Positions 24,501-36,000 are shown, counted from the stretch's first letter. The stretch is DNA of 64,000 nt from Brachycybe producta (GCA_036925085.1 JAUPFP010000043.1:694632-758631), one strand, 5' to 3'. Numbers and translations: made by a program. The notes: generated from the letters alone by a model not told the origin.

Positions 24501-25098
24501 TTAAATAATGACAATCAGTCATGATTGGGAGCAATCCCTCCCTGCCACATGGCTTTCGAGCTGATTGCAGGTGTATTTAATTGAATTGAATTGAATGTGT
24601 TCTTTTTTTACATTTTTTATTCAGTAACTATCGAAGATTCGACAGTTGTGTCGTTACAAACACGAACGCCATCTGCGGATCAACAGCACGTGATTTCGCT
24701 TCGGCTATGTTGAATAAGTCGATGAGTTTTTTGGCGGCCAGATGTCAAAGTGGAAGGTTAAAAGAACAAAATATGTTTGTAATTTTAATTTTAAATCAAT
24801 TATTCTTTTTTTTTATTGTAGTGGTCAGTCTCTGGACCGCTGTACAGATGCGAACGAAATATCTGTGGGTCCTACGTTTGCAGTTTCAAACGCTCCTCGA
24901 AGTCCTGCCGTAGTCGGACCGAGCTCGAGAGCTCTACCGGCCCCAACAACCATGCCTACACCTAAAGTCAGTGTAACCAAAGGGCCAGAAAGTCTTGCTT
25001 ATGAAAACTCATCACCAGGAAATGCAATTACACAGAAATCACTCATTCTTTCATTTTGTCTCACTTTTCTCACCATAATTATCAAAAATTTTCACTGA
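15504..25098 (+). CDS. Secreted cysteine-rich, probably GPI-anchored protein (gene 1, five exons)
   Basis: Proposed exons are 15504-15564, 22817-23107, 23203-23323, 24625-24756 and 24822-25098. All have GT-AG introns and compatible phases, giving about 293 aa. The first exon plus the start of the second form a signal peptide, with likely cleavage after VVESA near residue 32. About 15 cysteines follow in the mature chain, in two similar halves (C-x6-C then C-x8-C spacing in the first; an adjacent CC pair formed across the exon 3/4 junction in the second). Exon 5 encodes a Ser/Pro/Thr-rich stalk and a C-terminal hydrophobic tail (SLILSFCLTFLTIII) as in GPI-anchored proteins. I do not recognise the family with certainty. 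The cysteine-rich helical pattern recalls arthropod 27-kDa hemolymph-type or DUF19-like secreted proteins. An alternative start at 22771 would give a one-exon signal peptide. A possible ATTAAA poly(A) signal lies about 20 nt after the stop. Confidence 0.8.
15565..15775. other. Start of gene 1 intron 1
   Basis: AT-rich intron with a decayed family E/F-like module near 15600-15760 (TTTTAAAAAACTATAA and AATAATGCTAAA words). Confidence 0.4.
15776..16275. mobile_element. Long foldback element, family I, copy 2
   Basis: Begins TTAAGAGGCTAACATC and repeats the GCTGATCGAGTGATAGAATG and AATATGTTTATTTTTC words of copy 1. It is shorter, with the right arm eroded, so the right edge is approximate. Confidence 0.75.
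16505..17045. mobile_element. Mariner-type palindromic MITE (family L)
   Basis: Left end TAGGGTGTCCCAAAGAAGTA is a typical mariner-like terminus preceded by TA. The arms (TTAACTTGCCATGTTTATTT and the matching AAACAAACATGGCAGTTA) are inverted over about 120 bp each. The right terminus is diverged. It produces no protein. Confidence 0.75.
17504..17530. mobile_element. Solitary mariner-like terminus
   Basis: TACAGGGTGTCCATAAATGT is a second mariner-style end. No matching right end was found, so the element is truncated or the match is accidental. Confidence 0.35.
17531..18077. other. Gene 1 intron 1, unclassified
   Basis: 17945-18066 is the second copy of the dispersed repeat seen at 5310-5402 (GAAATGGACA, CACCAAATGGATGCG). 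The remainder shows nothing recognisable. Confidence 0.5.
18078..18455 (-). mobile_element. Decayed LINE 3' fragment
   Basis: On the minus strand the sequence matches the 3' end of the LINE at 23763-24598, including the non-coding GAGCTGATTGCAGGTG tail. The weakly preserved peptide LAKRRAEQSLALF corresponds to LAGRRNEQSLALL of the better copy. Internal stops make it a dead fragment. Weaker similarity may extend to about 18660. Confidence 0.75.
18456..20127. other. Gene 1 intron 1, AT-rich
   Basis: No exon recognised. An A16-G14 homopolymer junction lies at 19471-19500. Confidence 0.45.
20128..20362. mobile_element. MITE family E, solitary copy
   Basis: Ends TTATAAACTAGAACAGTAAAT and ...TTTAATTGTAGTTTTTA with arms like the inner module of family F (GCTAAAATATTTTTCATGA; CTTTTTATGACGGTTTGA). 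It shows that this module also exists outside F. Confidence 0.65.
20415..20620. mobile_element. Foldback MITE family B, copy 3
   Basis: 206 bp, ACAGGCAATTAGAAATGG to TTTCTAATTGTCTGT, with the TGACGTCA centre and GTTGGCTCCGCCC arms. No clear target duplication. Confidence 0.9.
20706..20905. mobile_element. Foldback MITE family C, copy 1
   Basis: 200 bp, ACAGGCAAGTGTGCTCAGC to GCTGAGCACACTTGCACTGT. It shares the core AACAAACCAATTAGAAGTTG and a TGACGTCA centre with family B but has different outer arms (GCCCCACCCTTTTATGAG). Only 85 bp separate it from B copy 3. Confidence 0.88.
21020..21068. mobile_element. Fragment of MITE family O
   Basis: CAACCCCTCTGACGTCACAA followed by a decayed ...CTTCAACTATA end matches the right terminus of the copies at 33300-33751 and 55076-55324. 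Confidence 0.55.
22037..22271. repeat. 41-bp minisatellite with palindromic core
   Basis: Six head-to-tail copies of a 41-bp unit starting AGCCCGTCCTGGGATGG. The last copy holds the perfect 14-bp palindrome CCGTCCTAGGACGG; other copies carry near-perfect versions. It lies in intron 1 of gene 1, about 550 bp before exon 2. Confidence 0.92.
22817..23323 (+). CDS. Gene 1 exons 2 and 3 (22817-23107, 23203-23323)
   Basis: Exon 2 starts after TTTTTCTTTTAG and ends CAAGAAC before GTAATA in phase 1. Exon 3 starts after TTTGCAG and ends in a TG that is completed to TGT (Cys) by exon 4. Together they carry eleven of the cysteines, counting the split codon. The intron between them is 95 nt. Confidence 0.85.
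23353..23460. mobile_element. MITE family M, copy 3 (short)
   Basis: Carries TGTGGAGGACAGTCCACCA and its inverted partner within 105 bp. It is an internally deleted relative of 13945-14359 and 44897-45114. Confidence 0.75.
23461..23757. mobile_element. MITE family N, copy 1
   Basis: Contains CACTTTGTGGTGCCACA, GTTCACACGAGCCACTGCC and an end ...GTGGTTGTATGAAGCTGGC shared with the long copy at 40771-41692 in different order of preservation. It is directly followed by the LINE fragment. Confidence 0.7.
23763..24598 (+). mobile_element. LINE (CR1/L2/jockey group) reverse-transcriptase C-terminal fragment
   Basis: A continuous frame of about 253 codons (23763-24524) encodes the thumb and C-terminal part of a non-LTR reverse transcriptase. 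Recognisable pieces are LQRDLDSVEEWC, KYLGLTLSKDMLWKDHI, VRPILEYCSPIWNP and LWNSLP. A short 3' tail ends in GAATT-type repeats, as in CR1/L2 elements. The 5' part and the FADD-type catalytic motif are missing. It lies in intron 3 of gene 1 in the sense orientation and explains why that intron is 1.3 kb rather than about 70-100 nt. The intact frame suggests a fairly recent insertion. Confidence 0.9.
24625..25098 (+). CDS. Gene 1 exons 4 and 5 (24625-24756, 24822-25098)
   Basis: Exon 4 completes the split Cys codon and encodes ...DSCVVTNTNAICGS...LAARCQSG, ending AG before GTTAAA. Exon 5 begins after ATTGTAG, encodes GQSLDRC, a Pro/Ser/Thr stalk and the hydrophobic GPI-type tail, and ends at TGA 25096-25098. 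The intron between them is 65 nt. Confidence 0.85.
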
Positions 25099-26908
25099 TT
25101 TTTTTTCAATTTGTTCGTATTAAAAAAAACGTAAAACGATTGCTAAAATCGATACGTAAATCGTCTCGGATAGCAATCGATATCTTAATTAAGATATCGA
25201 CATTTTTGTATTAGATGTTGTTTGTGTAAGATCGATATGTATTATTGTTGCACGCGTTTTTTATACCGCTTGGGATGTGTAAAATTTGTTTTAAAAAATA
25301 AGAGAAATTGTATAGTTTTTTTTTTAATGAAAACAAAATTTATACCTTTTTAAAAAAAAAAATCGCCCAAAATTTGTAAAAAAAAAAAAAGCTTTATAAA
25401 CCTTTCTATACCAAAAATATCTGCAAATTTTATGAAATAATCACTATTGACGTGCATTTATTTGAATCTTAACGAGGCTATCGGTATGAAAAAAATCAGT
25501 ATGATGCAATATTTGATATAGCTAGCCGTTTAAACATGGTGTGTGTTCGGCTTTCGTTTTGTCGTTCTTTTCGCGTACATTTATGTTTGAATTGTAATTT
25601 AAAGTGCAATAAGCACTCAAATATACTGTGAATCCACTGATACTTTTGTAAAACCTAGTTATAATTCCTTCTATTTTTTTAAAAAAAAGTTTGAAAATAG
25701 CCTACATGTTAATTTCTATAGACGAACAGTTCGTTTCTAATCGCCTATGGAAATTAGCATGTAGGCTATTTTCAGAATTATTTTAAAAATAGGAAGAGCC
25801 AAAACTGGGTTTTGCAAAAAACATCAGTGGATTCACAATATATTTGAGTGCTTATTGCACTTTAAATTTCGTTTCATAAATAACTACGCGAAAAGAGAGA
25901 GACTAAACGAAAACCAAACACACGGCAATACAAAGATATTGCAAGATCGTAACCTGAGGGTTTTTATGTATTAATGAAGATGCTGGCGCCATCTACTGGT
26001 TATTTTGTTAAACTTCCATGCCGATAGTCTCGTATCTTTTTTTTATGCAAACTTTTAGTGCAATGTTTTGAAATATGCAGCTCGTGGGCCACACTTTGGC
26101 CACCCTAGACTGTCACTTTTAATAAACTTAATAAAATCTATAGCAGTATTATAAATTTTCACATAAATTAATGTAATTTATACCTTTTTTACGGGAAAAT
26201 GTGATCTTATATACTTCAAATTACCTTATAGTCTTTCTCATGTCTTCTTTTCGTCATGAAACTTTTACCAAACTTTTTTTTAAAGTTTTTCTGGTCCGTT
26301 TTTACTATAATAAAAAAACTGAGATACTGTTGTATAATAATTAAAAATCGCGACAGGTAGCAAAATTGTCGTAAACATATTAAAATAATTACATTGTTGT
26401 ACAAAAGTTGACTAAAATTGGCGGGAAAAAATGAGTATTGCTAAACATAACGAAGGCATAATCGAACTTTACTACGGTACAGTTTTGACGCGCAAGATTC
26501 GGCATAGAAGGCCATAAACATTAATTGATGGGTAAACCAATATGGCGTCTAAATGTATTTTATAAAAGTGACACCATGTTAGGTTACCCTTAGCTTCGAT
26601 AGAATGGATTTTATGCTTCTTATGTAGAGCAATAAGCGAGAATGCTGCTCATTATGTGGTGTCCTCTGTTGAGTTTAAATATATTAGTAGATGATTAATG
26701 ATTATTTCTTATCTACTCTCAACTGTTGCCATTTTGTGTCTAAAGCGTGTTTTTTAGCTGAAGCGCTGTAATACGTTGTAATAGTTAATTCTACTGAAAT
26801 GTCGGACATTTTGTGTCACGAGTAACTGTTTTTCTTTCAACATTGTTGAGAGTGGGGTTACTTTTGTGTTAAATTTACGGATTATGATGTCATGAACATA
26901 TCTGAGAT
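25099..26908. other. Intergenic region between the two genes
   Basis: Apart from the foldback element at 25476-26036, nothing was recognised. The region is AT-rich and includes the presumed 3' UTR of gene 1 and the promoter of the next gene. Confidence 0.45.
25476..26036. mobile_element. Long foldback element (family T2)
   Basis: A 560-bp imperfect palindrome: GAGGCTATCGG/CCGATAGTCTC at the ends, TTTAAAGTGCAATAAGCACT and its complement in the arms, and ACATGTTAATTTCTATAG / CTATGGAAATTAGCATGT near the centre. A related remnant lies at 45243-45305. Confidence 0.8.
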
Positions 26909-27103
26909 ACAGGCATCTGTAGACAGCTTCAGAATTTCTTTAGCTCCGCCCTTTTTATGAGCGTCATCTATTTCTATTTGATTTGTTACTGGGTCTGATG
27001 TCACATACTCCTCCCGTTTTAATTTATAATTGGTTGATATTTGGTCTGACGCTCATAAAAGGACGGAGCCAAAGAAATTCTGAAGCTGTCTACAGATGCC
27101 TGT
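26909..27103. mobile_element. Foldback MITE family C, copy 2, at the alpha2delta promoter
   Basis: 195 bp, ACAGGCATCTGTAGACAGC to GCTGTCTACAGATGCCTGT, with CTCCGCCCTTTTTATGAGCG arms. Its right edge is 89 bp upstream of the proposed start codon of the calcium-channel gene, so it lies in the proximal promoter or 5' UTR. Confidence 0.9.
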
Positions 27104-27192
27104 GATCAAGCAATCCTCTTAGAAAAAAAACAGCTAAAAAGGATATAGAAAGATAGAAAAATAGAAAAGGAAAAAAATTGCGCGAAACCAAA

Positions 27193-27332
27193 ATGGCTTC
27201 TGTTCATTGTAGATTTTTATGTCGTTCTTCTTCTTCATTTCATCTCGTTTTATATTGTGCATTTTTCTTGTTAATTTCGCTTAGTAGGTTTACATCAAAC
27301 GTCAAAGCTGATCTATTAATTCCAGACACAGA
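27193..27332 (+). CDS. CACNA2D3-like: CACNA2D-like exon 1 (signal peptide)
   Basis: Encodes [14 protein letters not shown] then a hydrophobic core ([14 protein letters not shown]) and ...KADLLIPDT, ending GA before GTATGT. The phase-2 donor fits exon 2, where the A at 43361 completes GAA (Glu). An in-frame TTG lies upstream but ATG 27193 is the first sensible start. Confidence 0.85.
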
Positions 27333-30300
27333 GTATGTATTTTTTTTAAATAATATTTTAACTTGTTTTGCGGCGTTCAATTTTTTCACTTAGAACCGGG
27401 GTTCTCTCTTTGGTTTTTTTTTTTCATCATCTTTTTTTTTTTATAGAAATGGCGTTTTATATTCTTATTTAGCGCCTTCGTTATTTAAATGCATGTTATT
27501 TATAAAGATTTCATTAACGCATGAAATAGAAATGCAAAAAAAAATACACCTGCAAAATAAAACAAATTGATAAAAGTGACATTGATCTCAGAAAATTTGA
27601 CCTCGTTTTCATTTTTTCAGTGTCACCGAAGCTCCTTTATTATTTTGTTCGCTGGTTTTTTTTCGCGCGCGCGCAACATCGCCATAATTGACGCGTGCGT
27701 CCGACATCGTATAACTGTTTTCATGGTTACCACCCTCTTTTTTTTCTCTCCCACTTCTCACCACCATGCTAATAAAGCACAACGCACGTGGTTTTCTCCT
27801 CTCTCTCTCTCTCTCTCTCTCTCGCGCGTGCGATGATTTGCCGCCACCCTCTCCCCTTTTTCCCTTGCTATCAGTCGAACCGGTGCGTCTCGACGTATGA
27901 CGTCATCGTTGCTATTGAAAGCCGATCAACCCCCCCCCCTCTTCTTGTCTCCGATTCGTTTCTATTCACGCGCGCGCGCGCGTCCACGTGCGTTTTCAGG
28001 TTTTAATATGATTGACCTCTTTGACCTTGAAATCAATGTTATTTTAATTGATTATATTAATTATATCCTGATATTCTTTATTATTCTTTATATAATAAGA
28101 TAGAAAGAAAAAAAAGTTCTCGGTTTTGTTCATTTGTTTCGTTGGTTTTCTTTTACTTTTCGTTGTTATTGAACCGCTTCTCTCTCTCTCTCTCTGTCCG
28201 CCATTAAATCATTCGGTTGCCATGACAACGCCGATTATAAGGCGTTTAAAGGCTCTCTCTCTCTCTCGATCCATTATCCTTCCTATTCCATTCTTATTCC
28301 CTTCTCTCTCGCGCTTTCTCTCTTTCTATTCGTTTTACTTTCTCTTAATGTCGTTTTTTCTCTCTCTTCTATTCCTATTTTTTCGACGCTTGTTTGTAAA
28401 ACGTGTTCTTTTTTATTTCTAGATTTCTTTACATTTTTTTTTTCTTAATTTTTTTTTCTTTTTTCTAAAGCTTTAATGCGATTTTAATTGCATTGTTTTA
28501 ATATTACTTACAAAATGAAAGATGTTTTAATGCTATGCTTGATTGCGTGCATTCAGGGGGCTGCAAAACGTTCATTCCGCTTATTTTGGTTTTGTTTTGT
28601 TTTGTTGACTAAACAAATTGCCAAAAATTAGTCAACACTGATTAAAGATTCTTTTAATAATTTAGCAGCAGCTCAGTTTATATGATGTTTTTGTTTTATA
28701 AATTTATAAATGAAAGATTTTTATAATAGTAATTTTGCAATTTTTTAAAAAAAAATACGGAATTTGCATTTGAAAGTTTGCAGTTTTTTTTCTTTCTATA
28801 TGCAAATTTGCGGTTTTTCGTATTCATCGATTTATTCATCTTTCTTGAGGTTTACGTATATAGAAATACATGAGCATGATGTCACATCGCTCGATACATC
28901 GATGAATAACGGAATTGTGTGGTTAGTTGGTTTGCAGTTTAGTATTTAAAGCCTCGTTTTCACGGTGGCGATAGTTCTTTCATGAGAGTAACTGTCGTGA
29001 AAGTTGTGATAGTTCACTCTCACGATAGCAACTGTCTACATGTCTTGAAGTTAACGTGATAGTTCTGTCACATGACAGTTGTGACGTCTACTTCACACAG
29101 ATATCATTGAGTCAACAACAGTGTTTCCTCTTTCTCCCTCCAGAAGCCAAATTTCCCTACAAAGTGGATGTATTTTCCTACCAAGTGGTCACACAATAAC
29201 TATTACTATTGCGACAGTACTATCAACTATCTAGTCAACCGAGATAGTTGTGATAGTGCTAACTCGCAACAGTGTGATAATGACCATCATGCGGTTTTCA
29301 CGATGATAGTTCTCTCGATAGTTGCTGCTCTCATGACAGCAACTATCGTGTAAACGAGGCTTTAGGCAGACTAGCAACTAATTCGGAAGTGACTTTAGGT
29401 TTAGCTTTTTTTTTTGCAAGGTTTTTTTGGGTTATGATAAAAGGATGAACCGATGAACGAATGAAACAGACTGCCTATGGAAATGGATGAACACAAAAAC
29501 CTTGGGGATGAACCAAAGGATGAACACTTATTAACATAAGTGCAGAACACACAAATCATGTTTAAATCGAATTAATTTTTTTACATTCTAAGGGGGGGGG
29601 GCTGTGCCCCCCAGACCCCCTGCAACAATCTCAATTTAACATAACCTCACCTAATAACCGATCTATAAAAAAAAGTATAATGTTCATCCAATTCTATAAG
29701 CATTTAATTTCGGGTTTTAGAGTTACCCCCAAATGTTCATCCGTTCATCCTTTTAATCTGTTCCGGTTTTTCTACATTTTTATAATTCCGAAAATAAAAT
29801 TTTAAAAATATTTAAACCGCAATTAAAAATTTAATATGAATGCTTTTTTTTTTCTCAAATGAGAAAAGAGAAAAAAGAATTAATTTTTAATTGCTGTTCA
29901 GCTCGCAAAAATTTGCTCGCTCGTGTTCAAAATAGATCGGGTGGGAAAAACTTGTTCGTGCTTGTTTAGGTGTGAACTGCATTTATTGTATTTTTGAACG
30001 ACGGATCAACTGCGAACAAAAACATATTCTCTCTGGTATGGACGCAAGGGAACACGAGCAAACAAACATCGGCGAGCTCCAGCAAATGTTTGCTCTTGCT
30101 CGCTCTTTTGGTCAATACCCAGTTTTAAGTTTGCAACCGAATACGTGTGTGATGCGTTTTTTTTGTGTGTCTGAAGAGGTTTGGTGTTGCAACATTACGT
30201 TAACGTAAATATTCGACGTGACGTCATGGCATGAATCATGATCGAACCAGTTGTTGAACCGATTAGTTCAAAAACATGCTGTGGCTTTCACTACACACAT

Positions 30301-30646
30301 AATTTAAAACGATTATGCTTAAAAAAAATTAAAGTAAGCTTAAAATGTAATTCAAAATAAAAACTCTATAATTTATATTTGAGAGTTTTGCTTTGTTTTA
30401 AGCTTTGCTTTAAACAAATGAGGTCAGCCTGACTAACCTCTCCCCTCCCTCCCTCCCTCCCCCCCTCATACAATATACATACAAGAGACACAAGATATAC
30501 ACACTTAATAATAAACATGTTTTATTAACGTGTCAGTTTTGAATTGATAATAATGAAGTTAAATGTGTTTTGCACACACAAAAAAAGGAAGAGAAATAGA
30601 AGAAGAGGACGAACGAGTTCGTCCTTTTTTAACGTTATTATTATGT

Positions 30647-30687
<41 letters not shown>

Positions 30688-31167
30688 AAGTGAATTTGTG
30701 TCATTGCTTACTTTTATATAAAACTATATAAAATAACATCTGTTCGTGTTGTTGTTGTTCAAAATAGGCTATATAAGCCTTTTTATATAAATCTATATAG
30801 ATGTAAAATGGCTGAAGAGAGTGGGGGGGGGGGGGGGGGGGGGTAGGTGAAATGTGTATCTCTCTCTCTCTCCCACTCTCTTTCTCTCTGTCTCTCCCTT
30901 TCTCTCTTGACTCTTCTCACTCTTTCTCTCGCAGGCAAGTGTGCCCAGCACAAAAATTTCGTTTGCCCCGCCCTTTTATGACATCAGACCAAGTAACAAA
31001 CCAATTACAAATTGATGGCACTCATAAAAGGGCGGGGCAAACGAAATTTTAGTGCTGGTGCCTCTCTCTCTCTTCTCTCACTTTGTCTCTCGCTCTCTAT
31101 CCTCTTTCTTTCTCTATCTCTTTTTCTCTCTCTCACTTTCTTTTTCTCCCACTCTTTCTCTTCCTCT

Positions 31168-31201
<34 letters not shown>

Positions 31202-32772
31202 ACTCTCTTCCACCTTTCATCTTAGCAATCTCTCCACCCCTTTGTTACGGTGATGAACTTTCCTATTTGCTAGTGTGTTTATTGGCCATTTAACCTCACG
31301 AAGAGGAGTTTCAAATTGAATTACTCGGCTCGTAAAAAATAGATGTTGTCATTCTGTATATGTATATATTGTGCATATGGGTTCGAATTGCATTATGGGT
31401 CATTTTTTATTTTCTATTTTGTAGAAGGAGAAGAAGAAAAAAAATGCAAGAATAAAAAATAAAAGTGAAAAAGGAGATTCAATGAGATAAAATGACAGTT
31501 TGATGACATTCGCTTGCATCTGTCTATCTATCTATCTGCATCTCTGTATTGAATTTCTTGCTTGAATTCAGTTTGAATTAATTCTAATTGCCAATGTGTA
31601 AAATAAAACTAGAAAGTAATTTAGAAACTAGAAGGGTAGCTCAATCACATAAGGGTTTTTTTTTTCATGATATCTTTCGAAATAAGCTCTTTTGATGTGT
31701 TTGAAAATGAACCAACTGTTAAGCAGACGATATTTTTTTAAAAAAAAATCTTTGTACATAAAAAGTTTTCAAAGATACCTAGTGTTGTAAATTAAAACGC
31801 GTGTTTTTTTTAAAAAAACGGCGGTAAAAGAAAAACGCAAAAAAGAAAGAAAATTGATCGGGTTTTAAGTACACGTGTCCCCGAGATTACTGAATGATTC
31901 AGTTAGAAATGTAAATTAAAAAGTGTTCGGTTTTTTTTTTTATAAAATCATGTTTTATTTAAAACAAAGGAGGAAATGCAAAAAAAAAGCCTTTCTTTAG
32001 GTATATGTTGGTGGTGAATCTTGATTCCTGATTGGTTTAGTTTTACGATAGGGAAAAATACAAAGTTTACATTAAGCAGTGAAATGCAAATTAATGAATT
32101 AAGAATAGAAATTATGTCAGATTCGTGAATTAAGTCATTTTAATTACCTTCACTATATATGATAGTAAATCTCAAAAACATTTTTTAAAATAAAAACTTA
32201 AAAAAAAACATAATACTAAAAAAACACGTTCATTTTCAACACTTAGTAGGGGTTAGAAATGGAAAATAAGAAAAATTAAAAAAACACAAAAAAACGGTTT
32301 TTTTCTTTCTAAAAAAAAACATTAAAAAACACGTTTTTACAACATTGCATGCAGAGCTACCCTTCTAGTTTCTAATGTCATTTTTCTAGTTTTTTTTATT
32401 AATTTTTTCTTCTAAAAGACAGAAACAAAAAAAAAAGCCAAAAAAAATTGTCTAATAAATAATTTAAATCTTTTAAGATCAGCAGAAAATTCCGTTTTAT
32501 TTTTGCATTTCAGCAACGGAAAAAAAAATGAGCGAGGTGATTTTGAAGATTTGGAAGAAACGATGTTTGTAAAAAAAAAAAGTGAAAGAAAATGAGAAAA
32601 AAAAAAGTGAAGAAAGATGGGGGGGGGGGGGGGGGGGGAAAGGCGCCTTTTGTATATTTTCTTTTATATTTTGTATGTAACGTGACGGTGTGTGAAATTG
32701 TGGTTCGTTTATAAAGAATAATAATAAAAAAGAGAAAACTTGGAATGAAGAATGAACTAAGAAAGAAAAAGT

Positions 32773-32821
<49 letters not shown>

Positions 32822-33020
32822 AAGCGTTGAGTGAAAACAGCGGCGTCCTGTTCGATGTGATGTTGGCCCCTGGCTTGTTGCCATAGCAACCAACCGTCGT
32901 CTCTCGAAAAAAGGATGCTTGAAGATGTTGGTTGCTATGACAACGCGTATAGGCTAGATATATCTATTGTTAAGAGGTTGTTCTTATTATGGGTGTGTGT
33001 ATATACTGGACACATAGCAC

Positions 33021-33066
<46 letters not shown>

Positions 33067-36000
33067 TCACAGATGATGTTTATGTAACAACAACGGATAT
33101 TCTCGCACATCAAGAGTGTGCTTTTTTGGTTGGTTATTTGAGGCCCTAAGTGAGGATGTGTGAATAAGTGCTAGTGGGGAAGGTGGAAGAACGTTTTAAT
33201 CGACGATCTTATGAATTAATCTTATATTTATATAATATTATTAATATACATGTGTCTGTGTAACGTAGAAGTTAGAAATGTTATTATTAATGTTGGATAT
33301 ATAGTTGCCTATCTCAGTAAGAGGAAGAAAAGCCTGTGACGTCAGAGGGGTTGACAACAGATTTAAGAGTGTCATTTAGTCTTGATACAAAAACGTTCTC
33401 AAAAAGGGTTCTAGCATTCTTTTTGTTGTTAAACCCCGTTTTATCAGACAAAATGACACAAGCCTACATTTTTTACAGGCAATTAGAAATCGGGACAAAC
33501 AGAAGTTGGCTCCGCCCTTTTGATGACGACCGTGGCAACTTCTAATTGGTTTGTTGTGTGGTTCGACGTTGAAAAGGGCAGAGCACGTGACGTCAGACTA
33601 CATAACCAACTTATTAGAAGTTGCGTTCGTCATAAAAAGGGCGGAGCCAACTTATGTTTGTCCCGATTTCTAATTGCCTGTCATTTTTTTCCTTTTTTCG
33701 TGATTTCCCCCACTGACGTCACAATATTCATCTTATAGTGAGGCAACTATAGAAGTGAGTTCTGCTTGTGTTGCTGTAGTTTTGTAGAGTAATTTCTTTC
33801 GTAAATTGAGGCGTTTTTCAAACGTTACAGTTGACTGTAGATAAACGCAATTCCATGAAAAGTGGATTATTTCTTGGTATTTTCTTTTATTCAGATAGGA
33901 AGTTGTCGTTGAATATTGTAAAGGGGTGGGGGTGGGGGGTTATAATCAGTACAACATACAGGTTTATGTTGCATACAGACACGCAAAAAACGCGCATACA
34001 CACACAGTCTCATATTGCGCGCAGATAATATTAAACGCGCACACAGTATCAGATCATACAGAAACACAAACAGTACATAATAGATTGCACGCACATAAAT
34101 GCATAGGCATCTCTGCCCAGCACTAAAATTTCGTTTGTCCCGTCCTTTTATGAGCGTCATAAAAGGGCGGAGCCAACGAAATTTTAGTGCTGGGCAGAGA
34201 TACCTGTCATAAATGCACAAGTCTCGGATTAATCGTTCATGTGTCTGAGGGGGCGGGCCTTAAGGGCGAGCACAGACGACAGACAATGCCAGACACAGGC
34301 AATTAGAAAACGGGATGAACAGAAGTTGGCTCCGCCCTTTTTATGACGACCAGCAACTTCTAATTGGTTTGTTGTGTGGTTCGATGTTGAAAAGGGTGGA
34401 GCATGTGACGTCAGACTACATAACTAATCAATTAGAAGTTGCGTTAGTCATAAAAAGGGCGGAGCCAACTTCTGTTTATCCCGTTTTCTAATTGCCTGTA
34501 TTGCCTCTATTGCCTTTACAGTAGTTGAGGCAACACACACGGCAGACTAAATAGTCTGGTGTACAGAATACTATGACAGTTATAAAACAATAGCGTACAA
34601 GCAGTGACATCGTAAGGTGTGATTGTCACAATTTTATGACCTTTTCTGTAAGGAAGCTTCTGGTCCCTTATTGCAGAATGAAATAAAGACTCTTAATTGA
34701 CAGTAAATTGTCACATGTAGCTCATAACTTTGAACAGTCACAATTTTAAGCAAATTACAAGATGTTATTATGACAAATATTGTCATAAGACTGCCAGTTA
34801 TAAAATAATAGGACACAAGTAGTGACATCATAATGTCACAATTTTGTAACTTTTTTTTTGTAATGAGTGTCACACAGACAAATCTTAGAAACAACCCTTT
34901 TTTTAATAAATTCATAGACACCTTAATTATGGTTTTAAATGACACCATGTGAAACGCATGATTTTTTACTAGGGATGGGACATTCGAATCCTCGAATCTT
35001 GACAAATATTCGAGATTCGAAAACTCGAATTTCTTCACGCTTTTTTCGTCTTTCGAATTCTAACCTAAAAAAAATTGTTAAAAACTTTGTTAAAATTAGT
35101 TTTTAACTCCATTGACATCTAATAGTAGCGTTCATTAACAAAAAAAACCCGGCGATTGTTGTAACCCGGATCCACAAATATCACCTTGTGGCGACACTGA
35201 GTGCCACATTGTTTATTATTAATAATTTAATATTTAATATAATTTCATTTATTTTTATCTTCTTAATGAATAATATAGAATTTTTATATGAAAAATTCGA
35301 GGGATTCGAGCCCCTATTAGGATTCGGATTCGAGAAAATTTAGGATTCGTCCCACCTCTAATTTTTACTAAAGTATCGTTTTTAGTAGATGTGTGACGAA
35401 TCATAAATTTTCTTGAATCCGAATCCAAAAAGGTGCTCGAATCCCTCGAATTTTTCATACAAAAATCCGCTATTATTCATTAAGAAAATTCAACTAAATG
35501 AAATTATATTAAATATTAAATTATTAATAATGAAAAACAGTGTGGCGGCATTCAGAGTCGCCACAAGGTGAAGACATTGGTGATCCGGATACAGCAATCG
35601 CTGGTTTTTTTGTTAGTGAACGCTTCTATTGGATGTCATTGGAGTTAAAACTAATTTTGCTAAAGTTTTTAACAATTTTTTTTTAAAGTTAGGATTCGAA
35701 AAATTCGAAAGACGAAAAAAAAAGCGCGAAACTCGAATCTCGAATATTTTTCAAGATTCGCGGGATTCGAAGATTCTAATCCCTAGTTTTTAATTAATTC
35801 TTTAATTTCTAGTAAAAAGTGGACTTTTTTAAAAAAAAAATAAAGAAAGTACCAACAAACGAGACACTTTTATTTACTATTCGTACTTTATTGATAATTA
35901 ATGGCGATCGCAGAAAAACAGAGATAAAACCGTGTTTTCTATATAATAATAAATGGGCTCCACTCGTAAAAAGCGAATTTAAAGTATGGAAGAAAAAAAA

